From positions 1 to 33,257 of the forward strand of contig JASBRJ010000216.1 in assembly GCA_030149525.1 (NCBI GenBank): DNA of 33,257 nucleotides, written 5' to 3'. This stretch comes from a bacterium (GTDB taxonomy: Bacteria > Vulcanimicrobiota > Xenobia > Xenobiales > JADMJV01). The notes under the pieces are model-generated. The model saw only the letters and a list, made by a program, of their open reading frames with translations, ran no database searches and was not told the DNA's origin. This document shows, piece by piece, positions 15,842 through 25,360 of this stretch; within the stretch, counting starts at the first letter, position 1, and each line of letters opens with the position of its first letter. Both the position numbers and the translations under genes were made by a program.

Positions 15842-15868
15842 GCGGCCCCCTCGGACAGTCGTCAAACC

Positions 15869-15882
15869 TATCCCATGGGATA
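15869..15882. promoter_or_regulatory. 14-bp perfect palindrome, candidate operator
   Basis: TATCCCATGGGATA is perfectly self-complementary and lies 86-99 bp upstream of the catalase ATG within the divergent region. This is a typical position and form for a dimeric regulator's site. It does not match the PerR, OxyR or Fur consensus I know. Confidence 0.5.
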
Positions 15883-15920
15883 TCACCCCGATCACCGAGC
15901 GTACCACGACTTTGTCAACC

Positions 15921-15960
15921 TCCAGGTCTACCCTCAGTTTAATCTCTAAAAAGACCTGGA
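15921..15960 (+). promoter_or_regulatory. Inverted repeat covering the catalase ribosome site
   Basis: TCCAGGTCT and AGACCTGGA are perfect 9-bp arms with a 22-nt spacer. The right arm ends in the GGA of the GGAAG Shine-Dalgarno, so when formed in the mRNA it would hide the ribosome site. This suggests translational control, or a regulator site overlapping the leader. Confidence 0.55.
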
Positions 15961-15967
15961 AGTGACG

Positions 15968-17413
15968 ATGAGCAATCAAAAGAAAAACAACACAACAACA
16001 GACGCCGGTATACCGGTCGCAAGCGACGAACATTCCTTGACCGTCGGCCCGGACGGCCCTATTGTCTTGCACGACCACTACTTGCTTGAGCAGATGGCAA
16101 ACTTCAACCGCGAGATGATCCCCGATCGTCAACCTCACGCCAAAGGCTCGGGAGCCATGGGGTATTTTGAAGTCACCCATGACGTGAGTGCCTACACGAA
16201 AGCAGCCGTCTTTCAGCCCAAGACAAAAACAGACACCCTGATTCGCTTCTCCACCGTGGCCGGCGAAAGCGGCAGCCCCGACACCTGGCGCGATCCTCGG
16301 GGCTTTGCCTTGAAGTTCTACACCACAGAAGGCAACTACGACATGGTGGGCAACAACACACCCGTCTTCTTCGTGCGCGACCCCTTGAAATTCCAACATT
16401 TTATCCACTCCCAAAAGCGTCGTGCCGACAACGGCCTCCGGGACCATGATATGCAGTGGGACTTCTGGACTTTGTCGCCCGAGAGCGCCCATCAAGTGGC
16501 CTGGCTCATGGGTGACCGGGGCATTCCCAAGACCTGGCGCAACATGAACGGCTACTCCAGTCACACCTACATGTGGGTCAACGCCAAGGCAGAGCGGTTC
16601 TGGGTGAAATACCATTTCAAGACAGATCAGGGCATCGATTTCCTCACTCAGGAAGAAGCCGACAAGATGGCCGGTCAAGATGCCGACTATCATCGCCGAG
16701 ACCTGTTTAACTCCATCAAGGAAGGCGATTACCCCAGTTGGACCCTGAAGGTTCAGATCATGCCTTTCGAAGAAGCTAAGGACTACCGTTTCAACCCCTT
16801 CGACCTCACGAAAGTCTGGCCTCACTCCGACTATCCTTTGCATGAGGTGGGCAAATTGGTCCTCAATCAGAACCCCACCGACTGGCACTCCCAGATCGAC
16901 CAGGCCGCCTTTGAGCCCAATAACATGATCCCCGGTATCGGGCCCAGCCCTGACAAGATGCTCTTGGCCCGTCTCATGTCTTACGCCGATGCTCACCGCG
17001 CTCGATTGGGTGTCAACTACAAGCATATTCCAGCCAATGCCCCCAAATGCCCGGTTCGGAGCTACAGTAAGGGTGGTGCCATGCGAATCAACCTTGCCAC
17101 TGATCCTGTCTACGCCCCCAACTCCAAGGGCGGACCCCACGCCGACCCCCAGAGCTATCCTCAGAACGATGTGTGGAGTGCCGATGGTGAATTCGTCCGC
17201 GCCGCCTACACCAAGCGCCGCGACGACGATGACTGGGGTCAGGCCCACACTCTGGTGAGAGAAGTGATGGACGACGCTCAGCGCGACCGTCTGGTCTCGA
17301 ATGTTGTAGGCCACCTGAAAGACGGCGTCACCGAGCCTGTTCTCAAAAGGGCTTTCGAGTATTGGCGCAATATCGACAAAGAGGTAGGTGATCGGATCGC
17401 CAAAGAGTTCTAA
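15968..17413 (+). CDS. katA: Monofunctional haem catalase (clade 3 type)
   Basis: A 481-residue small-subunit catalase that converts hydrogen peroxide to water and oxygen. Catalytic His57 lies in [13 protein letters not shown], the distal Asn in VGNNTPVFF (129-130), and the haem-ligand Tyr339 in [14 protein letters not shown]. The length fits the small-subunit class without the C-terminal flavodoxin-like domain. The start is the ATG at 15968, with GGAAG 5-8 nt upstream, rather than the GTG two codons earlier. There is no signal peptide, so it acts in the cytoplasm. The Phe-Asn in FNREMIP replaces the more usual Phe-Asp, a minor change. The upstream region has three inverted repeats, one over the ribosome site; a stem-loop follows the gene at 17442-17484. 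Confidence 0.97.
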   Translation: MSNQKKNNTTTDAGIPVASDEHSLTVGPDGPIVLHDHYLLEQMANFNREMIPDRQPHAKGSGAMGYFEVTHDVSAYTKAAVFQPKTKTDTLIRFSTVAGESGSPDTWRDPRGFALKFYTTEGNYDMVGNNTPVFFVRDPLKFQHFIHSQKRRADNGLRDHDMQWDFWTLSPESAHQVAWLMGDRGIPKTWRNMNGYSSHTYMWVNAKAERFWVKYHFKTDQGIDFLTQEEADKMAGQDADYHRRDLFNSIKEGDYPSWTLKVQIMPFEEAKDYRFNPFDLTKVWPHSDYPLHEVGKLVLNQNPTDWHSQIDQAAFEPNNMIPGIGPSPDKMLLARLMSYADAHRARLGVNYKHIPANAPKCPVRSYSKGGAMRINLATDPVYAPNSKGGPHADPQSYPQNDVWSADGEFVRAAYTKRRDDDDWGQAHTLVREVMDDAQRDRLVSNVVGHLKDGVTEPVLKRAFEYWRNIDKEVGDRIAKEF

Positions 17414-17441
17414 GCTCTAGCAGGTCGAGGCATCTCATTGT

Positions 17442-17484
17442 GGCCCCGATTCCTATGCCGTCAAAGCACGAAGGAGTCGGGGCT
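17442..17484 (+). terminator. Stem-loop downstream of catalase
   Basis: A 13-bp stem (17442-17454 with 17472-17484) encloses 17 nt. Two non-canonical pairs are G-U on the plus strand, which fits an RNA made with the catalase. There is no T-run, so it may stabilise the mRNA 3' end or act as a weak terminator. Confidence 0.5.
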
Positions 17485-17551
17485 CAACACATGTTACCAT
17501 TCCGTTAAACCATAGGTATCTCTCAAGATCTCTCGTATTCATGAACTTACG

Positions 17552-19516
17552 ATGGATCTCTCGAGAATACCGACAAATCGTATTCAGACGGTGGGCAGAG
17601 TCGCGCCTAAGACTCTCGTCCAACCGACTAAGCCGGCGGTTACCGAAAAAACGGCGCCCACCCAAGCAGAGTCGGTCTCCATCACCGCTCTTCCTCAGTT
17701 GGAGAAGGCTCCCGCCGACGCCGCTCCCAAGGCTCCGGTCAAAGCAGAATTCATCGACTTCAAGCCACCTCAGTTGGGCAATATTGAGGGCCAGGCCACC
17801 ATGAACGCCAACGGCACCATCTCCCTGTTTGAGTCGCCCCCCGCTTCTACATCGAAGAAAGACGAAAAATTCACCGAGAAGTATGGCCCCTGGGGCGTCA
17901 TTACCGGAGCCTCCCAGGGGATCGGAGCCGAGTACGCGCGGGCCATGGCCGAGAAAGGCATGAATGTTGTCATGGTGGCCCGAAACGGCGAGAAGATGAC
18001 CAAACTTGCCAAGGAACTCAGCGAAGAACACGGAGTTCAAGTGCGGGTTCTTCCAGCCGACCTCAACACCGACGACGGCGTCGACAGAGTCAAAGACGGT
18101 ACTAAAGACCTCAAAGTCGGTCTCTTGGTGAACAACGCCGGAGCCTGGCAGATGGGAAGCTTCCTCGACCAGGACATCGATCAAGCCACCGACAAAGTGG
18201 GTCTCAACTTCGGTGCTCCTCTCAAGCTATCCCAACACTTTGCCCAAAATATGGCAGACGACGGTAAGGGCGGCATTATCAACGTGGGCTCCATGGCAGC
18301 GTTCAACGGCGTTCCGGGTCAGGCGGCCTATTCCGGAAACAAAGGCTTTCTGCAGAATCTGACCGAGTCTCTGCACCGAGAGTTGAAGCCTAAAGGCGTG
18401 GATGTGATGATCACCAACCCCGGCCCGGTGAAAGGTGAAGCCAGTAGCTCTGTCTACGACCAGTCCAAGATTCCCCTGATGAAAGTGACCGGTCGAGACG
18501 TCGCCACCCAGTCGTTAGACAGGCTAGGGAAAGGCGGAAGCACTACCGTTCCCAACTTTCTCAACCGAATGGCCCTGGGTGCCGCCGTACGGATGATGCC
18601 TCGCGACTTGATGTCTTCCATGGCAGGTATGATTTTGGAGCGCTCGTCGCTCAAACCCGATGGTTCGGTCACTCCACAATCGGTTAAGGCCACAAAAAGC
18701 ACCGGCGACAGCCAGCCCAAAGACTTCAAAGATAAGTACGGCCCCTGGGGTGTGGTGACCGGAGCCAGCCAAGGGCTTGGCGCGGTTTATGCCGAGCAAC
18801 TCGCCAAAAAAGGCATGAACGTTGTCATCGTGGCTCGCAACGGCGAAAAACTGGACAAGCTTTCTCAGAAGTTGAAGGCCGACTACGGCGTGGAAGTGAA
18901 AGCGGTGGCCGCCGATCTCGGCAAGCCCGAAGGCATCGACGCCGTTAAGAAGGGCACCAAAGACCTCGACGTAGGTCTCCTGGTGAACAACGCCGGAGCC
19001 TGGCAGATGGGCAGCTTTTTGGAAAACGATATTCAAAAAGACGCCGGGAATCTTGGTCTGAATATCTCCGCCCCCATGAAGTTGAGTCACGAATTTGGCA
19101 ATCGGATGAAGGAGCGCGGAGGTGGCGGCATCATCAACGTGGGCTCCGGCGCCGCAGCCCATGGTATCCCCGGTCAGGCCACCTATTCGGCAGGCAAGGG
19201 CTTTTTGCAAAACTTCACCGAGAGCCTGGGTCCGGAACTCCGAAAACACGGCATCGATATCATCCAGACCAACCCTGCGGCCATCAAAGGCGAAGCGAGT
19301 TCCATCTACGACCAGTCTAAGGTCCCGTTGAAAACTCTCGACCCCGAACTCGTGGTCACCGACTCTCTGGATAAGCTGGGCAAAAAACAGACCAAGACAA
19401 CTCCCGGCCTCTTCAATCGAGTCGCCATGGGCCTCAACGGGATGGCCCTCTCTCGTGATCAACAGGTTCACGTGGCCGGTGAAATCCTCAAGCGCGCCAC
19501 CAAACCCACTGCCTAA
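17552..19516 (+). CDS. Tandem double short-chain dehydrogenase/reductase
   Basis: A 654-residue protein with two complete SDR domains in one chain. Residues 1 to about 105 are a Pro/Ala-rich linker-like region. SDR 1 (about 108-370): cofactor motif TGASQGIG (118-125), NNAG (194-197), catalytic Ser247, Tyr260, Lys264. SDR 2 (about 392-654): TGASQGLG (403-410), NNAG (479-482), Ser532, Tyr545, Lys549. The copies are close relatives (both contain LLVNNAGAWQMGSFL and GEASS), so this is an internal duplication, and both active sites look intact. Substrate unknown; related single-domain proteins are often annotated as generic oxidoreductases. The ATG has no clear Shine-Dalgarno. SDRs normally work as dimers or tetramers, so a fused pair may form a built-in dimer. 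Confidence 0.9.
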   Translation: MDLSRIPTNRIQTVGRVAPKTLVQPTKPAVTEKTAPTQAESVSITALPQLEKAPADAAPKAPVKAEFIDFKPPQLGNIEGQATMNANGTISLFESPPASTSKKDEKFTEKYGPWGVITGASQGIGAEYARAMAEKGMNVVMVARNGEKMTKLAKELSEEHGVQVRVLPADLNTDDGVDRVKDGTKDLKVGLLVNNAGAWQMGSFLDQDIDQATDKVGLNFGAPLKLSQHFAQNMADDGKGGIINVGSMAAFNGVPGQAAYSGNKGFLQNLTESLHRELKPKGVDVMITNPGPVKGEASSSVYDQSKIPLMKVTGRDVATQSLDRLGKGGSTTVPNFLNRMALGAAVRMMPRDLMSSMAGMILERSSLKPDGSVTPQSVKATKSTGDSQPKDFKDKYGPWGVVTGASQGLGAVYAEQLAKKGMNVVIVARNGEKLDKLSQKLKADYGVEVKAVAADLGKPEGIDAVKKGTKDLDVGLLVNNAGAWQMGSFLENDIQKDAGNLGLNISAPMKLSHEFGNRMKERGGGGIINVGSGAAAHGIPGQATYSAGKGFLQNFTESLGPELRKHGIDIIQTNPAAIKGEASSIYDQSKVPLKTLDPELVVTDSLDKLGKKQTKTTPGLFNRVAMGLNGMALSRDQQVHVAGEILKRATKPTA

Positions 19517-19535
19517 GGGCCGGGGCCGAATCCAC

Positions 19536-20315
19536 TCACAGATACCGTAGATATCGCTCCGGATTGTTCAAAAAATCTCGAGTCAATTGCACATGTTCTG
19601 TGTCTTTCCACTCAATAGGCTCGGGCGGTACCTGGTTGAGATTGAGGATAGTAGCTCCCGGAAAAGCCATCAGGATAGGCGAGTGAGTGGCGATGATAAA
19701 TTGGCAACCCTCGCCCTGCATCTCCTTGAGCAAGGCGATCAGCGCCAACTGCCTCTGCGGACTCAAAGCCGCTTCCGGCTCGTCTAAAAAGTAGAGTCCG
19801 TTGGGAACCAATCGCTCTTGAAACAGATGGAGGAACGCTTCACCATGAGAACTGGTCTCAAGCTCCTCATAACGGGTGAGCGCACGAGCTTGACCCCGCG
19901 CAACGCCGGTGGCCAACTGGCGGGCGTACCCTTTAAATTGAGCGTCGAACTCCGCCTCCAACTCTTCCATTTCCTTGCGAGACTCGGAAATCCGACGGGT
20001 AAACCCGATAAAATCCTCAGAGCGAAAGAAGAAGCCCCGCCCGCTCCGCTGAACCCAGCTGAGTCGTAGCTTCTCAGCCCAACGGCGAGACGTCTCAAGA
20101 GTGGGATCCTCATCAAGATCCATACCTCCCACGGTGGCCACCCGAGCGGCGATAGCGAGGCTTTCCAGCAGAGTGGACTTTCCGCACCCGTTCTCCCCCA
20201 CCAAAAAAGTGACCGGGCTCTCAAAGTCCAACCAGTCCATTTCCTGAACAAGAGGAAGCTCGAAGGGATGGCCCGTCTCAAGCTTCCCCACTCTTTGAAC
20301 CGATCTCAATAGCAC
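19536..20315 (-). CDS. AAA/ABC-type predicted ATPase
   Basis: A 259-residue soluble ATPase of the RecF/SMC-like predicted ATPase group. Walker A is GENGCGKST (40-48), the signature-like motif SSHGE lies at 155-159, Walker B is LYFLDEPE (174-181), and the H-loop His211 lies in ATHSPIL. The insert at about 110-150 is helical and charged, too short for a long coiled coil. There is no membrane domain and no partner gene. The start is a GTG with a weak ribosome site, 26 bp after the groEL terminator. Relatives are usually annotated only as AAA family ATPase; roles vary from DNA repair to defence, and nothing here decides. Confidence 0.85.
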   Translation of the reverse strand: MLLRSVQRVGKLETGHPFELPLVQEMDWLDFESPVTFLVGENGCGKSTLLESLAIAARVATVGGMDLDEDPTLETSRRWAEKLRLSWVQRSGRGFFFRSEDFIGFTRRISESRKEMEELEAEFDAQFKGYARQLATGVARGQARALTRYEELETSSHGEAFLHLFQERLVPNGLYFLDEPEAALSPQRQLALIALLKEMQGEGCQFIIATHSPILMAFPGATILNLNQVPPEPIEWKDTEHVQLTRDFLNNPERYLRYL

Positions 20316-20341
20316 CGTAAAAACGTTCGCAGACCCAACGA

Positions 20342-20376
20342 AAAAACCCCACCAGGGCTATCCCGGCGGGGTTTTT
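20342..20376 (-). terminator. Rho-independent terminator of groES-groEL
   Basis: A 15-bp stem with 5-nt loop is followed on the minus strand by six T. Two pairs are G-U on the minus strand (A-C on the plus strand), which agrees with the direction of groEL transcription. It lies 18 bp past the groEL stop. Confidence 0.92.
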
Positions 20377-20393
20377 CTTGACTCACCTACCGA

Positions 20394-22013
<1,620 letters not shown>

Positions 22014-22021
22014 CTATCTCC

Positions 22022-22327
22022 TTAGCCGATTACCGCGAGGATTTCGCTTTCTTTCACGATGAGGTAGGTTTCACCGTCGATTTTGACTTCGGTGCCGGAG
22101 TATTTTCCGTACAGCACTTTGTCGCCAACAGCAACGGTCATTTCCAGCAACTCACCGGTGTCGGTCATCTTGCCCTTACCCACAGCAACGACTTCGCCTT
22201 GCTGTGGCTTTTCTTTATCGGTATCGGGAAGAATGATTCCGCCCTTGGTCTTCTCTTCCTGAGGGAGAGATGCGATGATGACACGGTCGCCCATGGGGCG
22301 CACGCTGAGTTTGGTTTTGGTAGCCAT
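22022..22327 (-). CDS. groS: Co-chaperonin GroES
   Basis: A 101-residue 10-kDa co-chaperonin that caps the GroEL ring. It has the conserved PMGDRVII start, the mobile loop [23 protein letters not shown], and the [19 protein letters not shown] core, all at normal length. A near-ideal ribosome site AGGAGG lies 7 nt before ATG. It is the first gene of the groES-groEL operon; no CIRCE element is seen upstream, but a long palindrome at 22393-22416 may take that role. Confidence 0.99.
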   Translation of the reverse strand: MATKTKLSVRPMGDRVIIASLPQEEKTKGGIILPDTDKEKPQQGEVVAVGKGKMTDTGELLEMTVAVGDKVLYGKYSGTEVKIDGETYLIVKESEILAVIG

Positions 22328-22348
22328 TCAAGTTCCTCCTGATTTTAA

Positions 22349-22363
22349 GAGTGTTCTACACTC
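22349..22363. promoter_or_regulatory. Short inverted repeat in the groES leader
   Basis: GAGTGT and ACACTC flank TCT. It superficially recalls the HrcA/CIRCE half-sites, but their order is reversed (GAGTG first) and the spacer is 3 instead of 9, so it is not CIRCE. A small leader hairpin is possible. Confidence 0.35.
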
Positions 22364-22392
22364 ATGAAAACTTTTATCGAGGCCATATACTA

Positions 22393-22416
22393 TTTCTGTT
22401 CTATTAGAACCAGAAA
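22393..22416. promoter_or_regulatory. Long palindrome upstream of groES, candidate operator
   Basis: Arms of 11 and 12 bases (core GTTCTATTAGAAC at 22398-22410, extended by TTTCTG/CAGAAA with one extra base) are centred about 77 bp upstream of the groES ATG. It is in an A+T-rich stretch suited to promoter control. It may be a heat-shock or other stress operator. The intergenic region is shared with the divergent gene at 22567. Confidence 0.55.
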
Positions 22417-22566
22417 AGCGCTGTGTTAGAGTACTGTTAGACCGTTTGAGAAAACGGTTTTGCCAGCTCTTTGTGGCCTGCGGTAAAGCATGGATTCCCT
22501 CCCAGGGGTAGAGGGAAACGCATGACTTCATTAGAGTTGTGTTTGACTATGTGAGAGGACACAGAA

Positions 22567-23490
22567 ATGCTTTCCAAACTGCTATCCGAAAACACCTTAA
22601 TTCTGGCAGAATGCGCCATCGCCGAGCGCCTGAGGCGTATGGATGAGGTAGAGCTCCATCCGACTCTTTTCAACACCCCGCTTATCTACGGCCCCAAACA
22701 GGCCAGAGAACAGATGACCAACCTGTACCGAGAGTATCTGACCATCGCCGACCAGGCTGAGCTACCGCTTCTTCTCACCGCCCCTACCTGGCGGTTAGAC
22801 GCCCGACGGGTGGAAGAGGCCGGTGTCCCCTCCTCCATCAACACCGATGCCGTCGACTACCTCTGCGGTGTCAGAGACGCCTTTGTGAGCCGCTCTCCGG
22901 TATTGGTCGGTGCCCTGGTTGGCCCGAAGGAAGACTGTTATCGAGCCGATCTTTCTCCTGAGACCGAGGAGGCTGAGGCCTTTCACCTACCTCAAATCGA
23001 AGAGCTTGCGAAAAGCCAGGCAGAATTCTTGTTGGCTCAGACCATGTCGTCTGTTAGAGAAGCCCGAGGTATCGCTCGCGCCATGAGTCGATTCGACAAA
23101 CCGTACCTGATTAGCTTCTGCGCCCGCCCGGACGGCTCTCTCCTGGACGGAACCAGGCTGGATGAGGCCATGGCACAACTCGACAACGACAATCGCATCG
23201 AAAGGAAACCGGCAGGCTACTCCGTGAACTGCACTCACCCCAGCTTCCTTTTGGAATCCTACGAGCCGGGAACTCTGCACAGACTGGTAGGAATTCAGGC
23301 TAACGGCTCGTCCAAGGACGTGACCAAACTCGACGGCTCAGGCCAGACCGAGGCAGACCCGGTGGACCAGTGGGCCGCCTCCATGAAGGCCCTTCACACG
23401 ATTCATGAGGTGCCGATTCTTGGAGGTTGCTGTGGAACCACGGCGGCTCACATGAAGAGCTTGACTGATAACGCCCTGAAAAAACTCTGA
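22567..23490 (+). CDS. Homocysteine S-methyltransferase family protein
   Basis: A 307-residue single-domain barrel enzyme of the Pfam S-methyl_trans type. The zinc-thiolate ligands are all present: Cys222 in NCTHP and Cys288-Cys289 in GGCCGTT, at the expected ends of the barrel strands. Such enzymes move a methyl group from S-methylmethionine or a similar donor to homocysteine to make methionine, or act in related sulfur metabolism. No cobalamin or folate domain is attached, so it is not a full MetH. The ribosome site AGAGGA lies 7 nt before ATG. It is divergent from groES and appears to be a single-gene unit. The substrate is not fixed by the sequence. Confidence 0.88.
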   Translation: MLSKLLSENTLILAECAIAERLRRMDEVELHPTLFNTPLIYGPKQAREQMTNLYREYLTIADQAELPLLLTAPTWRLDARRVEEAGVPSSINTDAVDYLCGVRDAFVSRSPVLVGALVGPKEDCYRADLSPETEEAEAFHLPQIEELAKSQAEFLLAQTMSSVREARGIARAMSRFDKPYLISFCARPDGSLLDGTRLDEAMAQLDNDNRIERKPAGYSVNCTHPSFLLESYEPGTLHRLVGIQANGSSKDVTKLDGSGQTEADPVDQWAASMKALHTIHEVPILGGCCGTTAAHMKSLTDNALKKL

Positions 23491-23637
23491 AACATTCCGG
23501 AAACAAGATTTCAACAAACTTTTGTTAATTTCAAGTAACAGTCAAGACACGACATCGAAAACGTTGATTCTCGAGCGTGTCCGGTCTCCGATTAGCAGCG
23601 AGGGTCTAAAGAAAGATATAGATAGGCTCACACTCAC

Positions 23638-24912
23638 ATGCTCAATTCCGGTATCTGCAACAGCGGCTATCTTCAGGCGGCTGCTCAGGCCAATTCTCTC
23701 AGGAATTTCGCGCTTCAACAACAAGCGCTGTTCCAAGCTCAGATGCGAGCACAGGGTCCGGCACCCGGCTCCCTCATCATCCACGACACCTTCGAACCGT
23801 CCGGCAACACTCCATACGCGGTAGACGGACCGGGAGGCTACTGGAACAAAGGTGTCAACAAGAACAGCAAGCACGGGGAAATCGTAAGATACTCTGCCGA
23901 GTTCGACGGCTTTCAAGGTCCGGTGATCGAACGACAGACCTCCAGTGCAAGCGATCCCTATTTTTCGAGAATTCAAAATCAATCAGCCTCCGCCCTCAAG
24001 TCTCAGAACCTGACCAAAGAGCAGGCGAATCAAGCCCTCCGGAACCAGATGGGTGCTTTCACGGAAGGCCTCTACGACACTCAAACCAGGATGCTGAATC
24101 AAGATACAGCCTCGGGTGCACGCAACAGTGTCGTGAACATCAGTATGGGCACGAGTAAGGCGCGTCTGACTCGCGACTTTTACACAACGATGCTCAAGGG
24201 AGTACAGTCAAAAGATCCTCAGAAGAATAAAGAAGGCTTCACCACTCTCGGCAATTATGCCAGAGCGTTCGACCTGGACATGAATAAACTCACGAGCACC
24301 GACCCTAAGATTCACGGACCCGAGAGACAGAAATTGATGCAAGGTCTTGCCAACACTGCGAGTTCGGTCATCGACGACTCCCCGAGAATCGCACAGGCTC
24401 GAAAGAAGTTCGACGATGCTGTTAGCCGGTTTGAGGAAGGCAACAACTCCGTGGTCATAGCTGCGGGAAATGAGGGCGGAGTGGGCGATCTTTTGGCCAA
24501 GCTCAATCATGGACGCAGACTGGATCTTCCAGATGACTTCACCAAGAACGTTTTCGAAAATGATCAGGTGACAACGGTGGGCGCCACCCGATGGAAATAT
24601 GATAGTGAAGGTCGCCTTAAAGAGTCGAAAGCCGGTTACAGCAGCCGTTCGGACGGAATCGACATCTACGCTTCCGGGAGTGTCGGGTTTAAGGACCCCA
24701 ACAAAAAGGAGACCGACGGAACATCCTACAGCGCCCCGAGGGTAGCCTCAGCCATGGCTGAACTTCACAGGCAAAATCCGAACATGAGCAGCGCGCAGAT
24801 CGAGGCACTGATGAAGTCAAAATTGACCCACCAACTTCCCCAGGGCTCACCCGGCGAGAAGGTTCTAGACTATGGAAAGAGCTTTGCTTTCTTGAAAGGC
24901 CAAAAGTTCTAG
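23638..24912 (+). CDS. Subtilisin-like serine protease (S8) without signal peptide
   Basis: A 424-residue S8-family peptidase. The catalytic set is present: Asp50 in IIHDTF, His79 in KHGE, the oxyanion Asn278 in VVIAAGNEGG, and Ser363 in DGTSYSAP. VVNISMGTS (165-173) is the usual strand before the substrate cleft. Between it and VVIAAGN lies an unusual helical, charged insertion of about 95 residues. The N terminus is Gln/Ala-rich (about 1-45) with no signal peptide or recognised propeptide, so export by the Sec route is unlikely. No strong ribosome site is seen. The stop shares its CTAG with the stop of the convergent ribbon-helix-helix gene. Role unknown: a cytoplasmic subtilase, or one exported by a non-classical route. 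Confidence 0.85.
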   Translation: MLNSGICNSGYLQAAAQANSLRNFALQQQALFQAQMRAQGPAPGSLIIHDTFEPSGNTPYAVDGPGGYWNKGVNKNSKHGEIVRYSAEFDGFQGPVIERQTSSASDPYFSRIQNQSASALKSQNLTKEQANQALRNQMGAFTEGLYDTQTRMLNQDTASGARNSVVNISMGTSKARLTRDFYTTMLKGVQSKDPQKNKEGFTTLGNYARAFDLDMNKLTSTDPKIHGPERQKLMQGLANTASSVIDDSPRIAQARKKFDDAVSRFEEGNNSVVIAAGNEGGVGDLLAKLNHGRRLDLPDDFTKNVFENDQVTTVGATRWKYDSEGRLKESKAGYSSRSDGIDIYASGSVGFKDPNKKETDGTSYSAPRVASAMAELHRQNPNMSSAQIEALMKSKLTHQLPQGSPGEKVLDYGKSFAFLKGQKF

Positions 24913-25313
24913 GCCCAGAGCTCGTCCAGCCAGCGGTCATTATCGCGGTCGACCCACAAGGAGTTGCTCACGGTTCGACGTGGGTGTTCGATCTTGGGGA
25001 CGGTAGGCCGCAGGAGACTTTGATCGAGAAATTCCAAATAGGGCGTTTGTGCTTTGGTGGAGAGGCCAGAAGGCGAAAGAGTCCCGGGCTCGCGAAACTC
25101 AGTATCGATTGCGGGGGTGTGTTCCGGTCTGTAAGGCGCGGAGAGAAAGTCGTCTAACTCATCCAAGACATCCGGTTCTCGAGAAGCTCGCTCCAGATGT
25201 TGGGACAGAGCCTCACGGCAGATCTCTGCCATACTGACGCCCTCTTGCTCGGCGAAAGCCTTGAGAGCGTTGTGCAATTCCTCATTTAATCCGAATTCAA
25301 AGCGCTTTTTCAC
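24909..25313 (-). CDS. Ribbon-helix-helix (CopG-like) DNA-binding protein with long tail
   Basis: A 134-residue protein. Residues 1 to about 45 (KKRFEFGLNEELHNALKAFAEQEGVSMAEICREAL) give the strand-helix-helix fold of MetJ/Arc/CopG repressors. The remaining 90 residues are acidic, Pro-rich and end in WLDELWA, a plausible protein-binding tail. Many such proteins are antitoxins, but no toxin gene is next to it: the upstream gene is a large unrelated protein and the downstream one is a convergent protease. It may be a stand-alone repressor or an orphan antitoxin. Its stop codon overlaps the protease stop by the CTAG palindrome. Confidence 0.75.
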   Translation of the reverse strand: MKKRFEFGLNEELHNALKAFAEQEGVSMAEICREALSQHLERASREPDVLDELDDFLSAPYRPEHTPAIDTEFREPGTLSPSGLSTKAQTPYLEFLDQSLLRPTVPKIEHPRRTVSNSLWVDRDNDRWLDELWA

Positions 25314-25360
25314 TTCTCTACCATAGCAGAAGTTTTCACTTAAGCCAATGGTCGACCCGT

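Noticed and set aside
15830-17314. Minus-strand open frame of 494 codons opposite the catalase
   Set aside because: It lies almost wholly inside a clear catalase gene and its composition (Val/Gly/His-rich) is that of an antisense shadow.
18524-19471. Minus-strand frames inside the double SDR gene (also 17453-18184)
   Set aside because: Both are antisense to a protein with two full sets of SDR motifs; neither has a convincing start or domain. Similarity between them only reflects the SDR duplication.
22349-22363. CIRCE element for HrcA
   Set aside because: Half-site order is reversed and the spacer is 3 nt instead of 9.
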